Origin: Rhodanobacteraceae bacterium
GTDB taxonomy: Bacteria; Pseudomonadota; Gammaproteobacteria; Xanthomonadales; SZUA-5
Direction of reading: 5' to 3'
Assembly (NCBI GenBank): GCA_024234055.1
Contig: JACKOW010000002.1
Location: 310,001-374,000 of the forward strand
Length of the DNA: 64,000 bases
Shown: in pieces, positions 59,766 to 64,000 of the stretch
Numbering within the stretch: position 1 is the stretch's first letter
How the letters are laid out: every line of letters starts with the position of its first letter
Notes under the pieces: generated by a model
What the model was told of the DNA's origin: nothing
The model's database searches: none
Seen by the model: the letters and a program-made list of their open reading frames with translations, nothing else
Program-made: the position numbers and the translations under genes

Positions 59766-62700
59766 TCAGCCACTCGCGAGCCTGGCGTCCAGGGCCTTGA
59801 TCGCCGTGCTCAGCAAGGCTTGTTGCGCGGCGGTGGGCAAACGCTCCGCACTCTCCGCGTCCGTAGCCAAGTCGGCGAGAATGCCGGCCCAGGCCTTGAG
59901 GCCACGTTGTCCGGATCTGCCGTCGAGTTCGGCCTTGATCGCGGCGATATGCGCCTCGATGTTGGTCTTCGCCGGCGCCTTCGCGAGCGCGTCCAGATCG
60001 GCGTTGAGCTGGCGGATGCGCTCGATCGCGCTCGCCAGGGTTCGCCCGATCTGCTGATTGAAGGCCAGGATCTGCTGCAGCTCGGATGCATCGAGATCCA
60101 GGCGCGGATCGAGTTGCACCGACAGCGGTGCGCTCTGCTTGCGGCCATCGACGATCAGCTCCACGGTGTAGCTGCCGGGCAGAGCCAGCGGCCCTTGCGG
60201 CAGGCGTTCGGTGTCCATGCCGGGTACGGCGGCGATGGTGAAGTCGTAGTTCAGTGCCAGCGGTCGCGGATGGCGCAGATTCCAGACCCAGCGATGGCTG
60301 CCGGCCGTGAGCGGCAAGGCGCCACGCGGTCGCCGGTAGAGGTCGGAGAAATACTGCTCCGACGGCAGATCCTCGGGCTGATCCTCACTGCTGAACTGGC
60401 GGACCAGGCTGCCGTCGGCCGCGAGGATACGCAGCTCGACCTTGCCGGCCGGCTTCGGCAGGTAGTACTCGATCAGCGCGCCGGTGGGCGGATTGCGCCC
60501 CAGCGGAATCTCCGCGGCCAGCGGCGTGTCCTTGTTCTGGTTCTGGCGCAAACGGGTGGCCGGCGCCGGCGGATACAGCCGCGGCGCGCCCAGGTCGGCA
60601 TCCTGCGCCAACGCCCGCAATCGGCTGATGTTGTCCAGGATCCACAGCCCGCGACCCTGGGTGGCGATGGCGAGATCAGTGCCGACGACGCGCATATCGC
60701 GTACCCAGGCCACCGGCAGCTGGCTGTTCAGGGGCTGCCAGTGCGCGCCATCGTCGAGGGAGGTGTAGACGCCGCGATCGGTGCCGACAAACAACAAACC
60801 CGCCCGCTCGGCATCGGCCCGGATCACACTGCTGATCTCGCCCGGCGGCAAACCGGTGCTGATGTCGGTCCAGCTCTGACCGCCGTCATGGGAGCGCAGG
60901 ATCATCGGCGCGAACTGGTTCAGCCGGTGGCGATCCACAGCGAGATAGACCGTATTCCGATCCAGCGCCGACAGTTCGATACGGCTGATGATGCCCCATT
61001 CGGGCACGGCCGCGGGCGTCAGATTGTCCCAGCTCCGGCCACCATCGCGCGTACGCTGCAGCAGACCGCTGTCGGTGCCCACCCAGACTTCCTCGGCGTC
61101 GTGCGGGGAAGGGGCAATGGTGTAGATCACGCCAAAGCCACAGGCCTTGGCATCGGCCTGGGCGACCTCGCCCTGGCAATCGGCAGCCTCACGGGTCTTG
61201 CCGGTCAGATCGCCACTGATCACGCGCCAGCTCTGGCCGCGGTCATCGCTGCGCCACAGGATCTGGGCGCCCAGATAGAGCGCGTGTGGCGCCTGCGGAC
61301 TGATGGTCAGCGGCGTCATCCAGGCCCAGCGGTGTTCGATGGTGCGCGGATCGCGGCCGTAGGTGTTGATGAGCGAAGGGCCGATGTTCTGCACATCGCC
61401 AGTGCGCGCATCGAAACGCCCTACCCGGCCGCCGAGGCCACTGCCGTAGACGATGTTGGCATCGTCCGGATCGGGCACATCACAATCGCGCTCGTCGGCG
61501 CCCACCGGATGCCAGTCACGGAAACTGATGGCACCGTAGTCTGAGCGGCTGGTGATGGCGACCGAACCATTGTCCTGCTGGCCGGCATACAGCCAGTAGG
61601 GAGAGCGCTGGTCCACGTGCAGGCAGTAGAACTGACCGGTAGGCTGGTTGTACCAGTCGCTCCAGGTCTGGCCGCCGTTGCTGCTGACCACCGTGCCCTG
61701 ATCGCTGGCGGCGATCATGTGTTCCGGGTGCTGCGGGTTGATCCACAGGTCGTGATAGTCGTCGCCGCCGGGCGAACCACGCAGCCAGCCCAAGGTCATG
61801 CCGGCATCGTGCGATACGCGGATCGAGCGATCCATGATGTAGATCGTATCGGCGTCATTCGGGTCCACCGTCACCCGGCCGATGTAGCTCGAACCCAACT
61901 CCGGATTGGCCTGTACCCGCTGCCAATGGGCACCGTCGTCATCGGAGCGGTAGAGGCCGCCCGATTCCTCCGAATCGACCACGGCGTAGATGCGGGTGGA
62001 GTTGCCGTGGGCGGCCACCGCCAGACCAATGCGGCCCAGAGCGCCTTCGGGCCAGCCTTCGCCCTGCAGTCGCGCCCAGCTCAGGCCACCGTCCTCGGAT
62101 CGGTAGATGCCACTACTCTTGCCGACCATGGGCGTGAAGTAACTCATCCACGGATAGTTGCGCCATTCCCACGCAGCCGCGTAGATGCGCTGCGGATGAA
62201 CCGGATCACGCGCCAGATCAACCACGCCGGTGGCATCGTCGATGGCAAGCGTGCGTGTCCATGAGCGGCCACCGTCGCTGCTGCGATAGACGCCGCGATC
62301 GGGGCTCTGTGCATACAGCGGGCCCAGCGCCGCCACCAGCACGGTATTGGCATCGGCCGGATCCACGGAAATCGCCCCGACATGACGCGTCAGCGACAGA
62401 CCAAGATGGCTCCAGGTCTGTCCGCCATCGCGACTGCCGTAGACGCCATCGCCGGCCGCGGTGTCGTAGCGCGCCTGCGGCTGACCGGTGCCGACATAGA
62501 TCACCTGCGGATCGCTCGGCGCGATGGCCAGACCACCCACCGATGCGGCCTGCTGATCGAAGATCGGGTGCCAGTTCTTGCCGCTGTCGGTGGTCTTCCA
62601 GACCCCGCCACCCGCCGCACCGAAGTAATAGGTATCGGGCGCCTCGGGCACGCCGACCGCAACGGTGCTCCAGCCGCCGCGAAAAGGTCCAACCAGACGC

Positions 62701-62792
62701 CAGTCCAGATCATTCAGCGCCGTGTCGGGAACCGGATTGGCCGCCAGTGCCGAGCTGTAGACCGCCAGAGCCGCGATGCAGGATGCGCGCAT
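59766..62792 (-). CDS. Exported BNR-repeat (VPS10/sialidase-like) protein
   Basis: A 1,008-residue protein starting MRASCIAALAVYSSALAANP (signal peptide; GGCGGA precedes ATG 62792; ATG 62810 is alternative). Two propeller domains: repeated Asp-box blades such as TTDSGKNWHPIF, SRDGGQTWSHLG, RSSDGGRSWTRT, RSEDGGLSWARL, SSNGGQTWSDWY, RSHDGGQSWTDI. A C-terminal beta sandwich (about 740-900) and a helical end (about 900-1000, LQQILAFNQQIGRTLASAIE) complete it. It is the glycosyl-hydrolase-annotated BNR type without obvious catalytic residues; probably binds surface proteins or glycans. No FANGFE tail (ends DARLASG). Confidence 0.9.
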   Translation of the reverse strand: MRASCIAALAVYSSALAANPVPDTALNDLDWRLVGPFRGGWSTVAVGVPEAPDTYYFGAAGGGVWKTTDSGKNWHPIFDQQAASVGGLAIAPSDPQVIYVGTGQPQARYDTAAGDGVYGSRDGGQTWSHLGLSLTRHVGAISVDPADANTVLVAALGPLYAQSPDRGVYRSSDGGRSWTRTLAIDDATGVVDLARDPVHPQRIYAAAWEWRNYPWMSYFTPMVGKSSGIYRSEDGGLSWARLQGEGWPEGALGRIGLAVAAHGNSTRIYAVVDSEESGGLYRSDDDGAHWQRVQANPELGSSYIGRVTVDPNDADTIYIMDRSIRVSHDAGMTLGWLRGSPGGDDYHDLWINPQHPEHMIAASDQGTVVSSNGGQTWSDWYNQPTGQFYCLHVDQRSPYWLYAGQQDNGSVAITSRSDYGAISFRDWHPVGADERDCDVPDPDDANIVYGSGLGGRVGRFDARTGDVQNIGPSLINTYGRDPRTIEHRWAWMTPLTISPQAPHALYLGAQILWRSDDRGQSWRVISGDLTGKTREAADCQGEVAQADAKACGFGVIYTIAPSPHDAEEVWVGTDSGLLQRTRDGGRSWDNLTPAAVPEWGIISRIELSALDRNTVYLAVDRHRLNQFAPMILRSHDGGQSWTDISTGLPPGEISSVIRADAERAGLLFVGTDRGVYTSLDDGAHWQPLNSQLPVAWVRDMRVVGTDLAIATQGRGLWILDNISRLRALAQDADLGAPRLYPPAPATRLRQNQNKDTPLAAEIPLGRNPPTGALIEYYLPKPAGKVELRILAADGSLVRQFSSEDQPEDLPSEQYFSDLYRRPRGALPLTAGSHRWVWNLRHPRPLALNYDFTIAAVPGMDTERLPQGPLALPGSYTVELIVDGRKQSAPLSVQLDPRLDLDASELQQILAFNQQIGRTLASAIERIRQLNADLDALAKAPAKTNIEAHIAAIKAELDGRSGQRGLKAWAGILADLATDAESAERLPTAAQQALLSTAIKALDARLASG

Positions 62793-62850
62793 GTTTCCGC
62801 CCGATGCCATGAGAGGGGACTAGGCTACCGCGTTGACGAGGCGCCGGCGC

Positions 62851-63254
62851 GTCGCGCACCGCGGCTCTGGTAGAGCGGAGCTTGCTCCGCTGCTTTGGCT
62901 GGTCTTGTGCTTTACCATCCCGGCCGAAGTGCCGCACTCCCTGCCGAGCAAGCTCGGCACTACAACAGCTTCGCGCACTGCCGCTCTGATAGAGCGGAGC
63001 TTGCTCCGCTGCTTTTGCTGGTCTTGTGTTTTACCATCCCGGCCGAAGACCCGCATTCCCTGCCGAGCAAGCTCGGCACTACAACAGCCTCGCACACCGC
63101 GGCTCTCGTAGAGCGGAGCTTGCTCCGCTGCTTTGGCTGGTCTTGTGCTTTCCATCCCGGCCGAAGAGCCGCATTCCCTGCCGAGCAAGCTCGGCACTAC
63201 AACAGCTTCGCGCACCGCGGCTTTGGTAGAGCGGAGCTCGCTCCGCTGCTTCCG
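62851..63254. repeat. 119-bp tandem array of GTAG REP pairs (3.3 copies)
   Basis: GTAGAGCGGAGCTTGCTCCG heads each unit (62870, 62989 as ATAG, 63108, 63226). Each unit continues GCTGGTCTTGTG, ATCCCGGCCGAAG and a convergent GCCGAGCAAGCTCGGCACTA. GTAG-headed palindromes are characteristic of Stenotrophomonas and related Xanthomonadales REPs mobilised by RAYT enzymes. Confidence 0.9.
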
Positions 63255-64000
63255 CTACGCCGGCTGATCCTCACCCACGGCATGCAACAACTCGGCATTG
63301 ACCTCGGCCTCGCTGCGCAGCTGACCATCCCAATGCGACACCACCGCGGTGGCCACGCTGTTGCCGATGACATTGGTGGCCGAGCGCGCCATGTCGAGGA
63401 AGTGGTCCACGGCCAGCAGCAGCAGCAATCCGGCCTCGGGGATGTTGAACTGCGACAGCGTGGCGGCGATGACCACCAGCGAGGCCCGCGGCACGCCAGC
63501 CATGCCCTTGGACGTCACCATGAGGATCAGCAGCATCGTCAGCTGCTGCCCGGCGCTGAGATCGATCCCGTAGGCCTGGGCGATGAACATCACCGCGAAG
63601 GTGCAGTACATCATCGAGCCGTCGAGATTGAAGGAATAGCCCAGCGGCAACACGAAGGAAGCCACGCGATTGCTGCAACCGAATTTCTCCAGCATCGCCA
63701 GCGTCTTCGGATAGGCCGCTTCGCTGGAGGCGGTGGCGAAGGCCAGCAGCGTGGGCTCGCGCACGGCCTTGAACAGGGCCACCGCGCGCCTGCCGATCAC
63801 TGCCCAGGCGGCCATGAACAACAGGCACCAGAGCAATACGATGCCGAGGTAGAACTCGGCCATGAAGCGGCCATAGACCAGAAACACCTCGGCGCCGCTC
63901 TTGGCAATGGCCGCCGCGACCGCGGCGAATACGGCAAAAGGCGCGAACCACATCACCAGCAGGGTCATCCGCAACATCACATAGGACAAACCCTCCAGCG
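63255..64000 (-). CDS. Dicarboxylate/amino acid:cation symporter, C-terminal part
   Basis: The frame runs off the right window edge (5' end missing). 248 residues visible: helices MFAPFAVFAAVAAAIAK-like, then the signature FATASSEAAYPKTLAMLEKF, GYSFNLDGSMMYCTFAVMFI, and MVTSKGMAGVPRASLVVIAA, which form the substrate- and Na-binding core of DctA/GltP-type transporters. The C-terminus (GEDQPA) ends beside the REP array. It imports C4-dicarboxylates or glutamate with cations. Confidence 0.93.
   Translation of the reverse strand, partial: LEGLSYVMLRMTLLVMWFAPFAVFAAVAAAIAKSGAEVFLVYGRFMAEFYLGIVLLWCLLFMAAWAVIGRRAVALFKAVREPTLLAFATASSEAAYPKTLAMLEKFGCSNRVASFVLPLGYSFNLDGSMMYCTFAVMFIAQAYGIDLSAGQQLTMLLILMVTSKGMAGVPRASLVVIAATLSQFNIPEAGLLLLLAVDHFLDMARSATNVIGNSVATAVVSHWDGQLRSEAEVNAELLHAVGEDQPA

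Noticed and set aside
62851..63254. Considered as a CRISPR array
   Set aside because: The 119-bp units are near-identical throughout, with no variable spacers and no cas genes. They are REP pairs.

Overview
The window looks like chromosomal DNA from a high-GC gammaproteobacterium of the Xanthomonadales (Lysobacterales), probably near Rhodanobacteraceae or Lysobacteraceae. Three things point there: many secreted proteins that end in a short FANGFE-like tail, dense arrays of GTAG-headed and GTGGGAGCG-headed palindromic repeats together with a decayed REP-associated tyrosine transposase, and ECF sigma factor plus Hanks-type kinase pairs. The assignment is an inference from sequence style. No rRNA, tRNA or CRISPR array was seen.

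Layout. 0-8 kb: a ParDE toxin-antitoxin unit between two ~165 bp direct repeats, a secreted tail-bearing protein, Fic and HTH remnants, a TetR/DUF418 operon with a clear operator, a DUF7832-Sel1 membrane protein, and a repeat-rich gap. 8-14 kb: a tail-bearing secreted protein, an ECF sigma factor and a divergent membrane Ser/Thr kinase. 14-16 kb: two small conserved proteins and a long gap with degenerate repeats. 16-22.6 kb: an A+T-richer island with a broken deoxyribosyltransferase-like gene, two orphan genes, an OLD-family ATPase/TOPRIM nuclease, and an integron-type cassette (VOC protein) bounded by two attC-like sites with no integrase in view. 22.7-35 kb: a CPBP protease, a large PQQ-propeller protein, DUF2200, a RAYT remnant, a 1,108-residue Gly-rich/helical protein that may be toxin-like, and a second, translationally coupled ECF sigma/kinase pair.

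35-64 kb: a beta-propeller tail-bearing protein; a polysaccharide deacetylase/serine hydrolase fusion with an alpha/beta hydrolase; a PadR-controlled DoxX (frameshifted)/DUF2306 locus; an amidohydrolase; a B12-radical SAM/sugar transferase pair; a truncated thioredoxin-like gene; an acyltransferase; a GntR-ABC transporter operon; a BNR-repeat tail-bearing protein beside an ECF-sigma remnant; a BaeSR-like two-component system divergent from a Spy-like/DUF1996 operon; a BNR-repeat protein; a 119-bp tandem REP array; and the end of a dicarboxylate symporter.

How it fits together. The strongest recurring theme is cell-surface biology. Five exported proteins, mostly beta-propellers, share a C-terminal F-x-(N/D)-G-F-E type tail. 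Two ECF sigma/kinase modules, plus one probable sigma remnant, lie next to three of these genes. This may reflect an uncharacterised export or surface-sorting route and its phospho-signalling control. The island at 16-22 kb is the accessory, defence-like part of the window.
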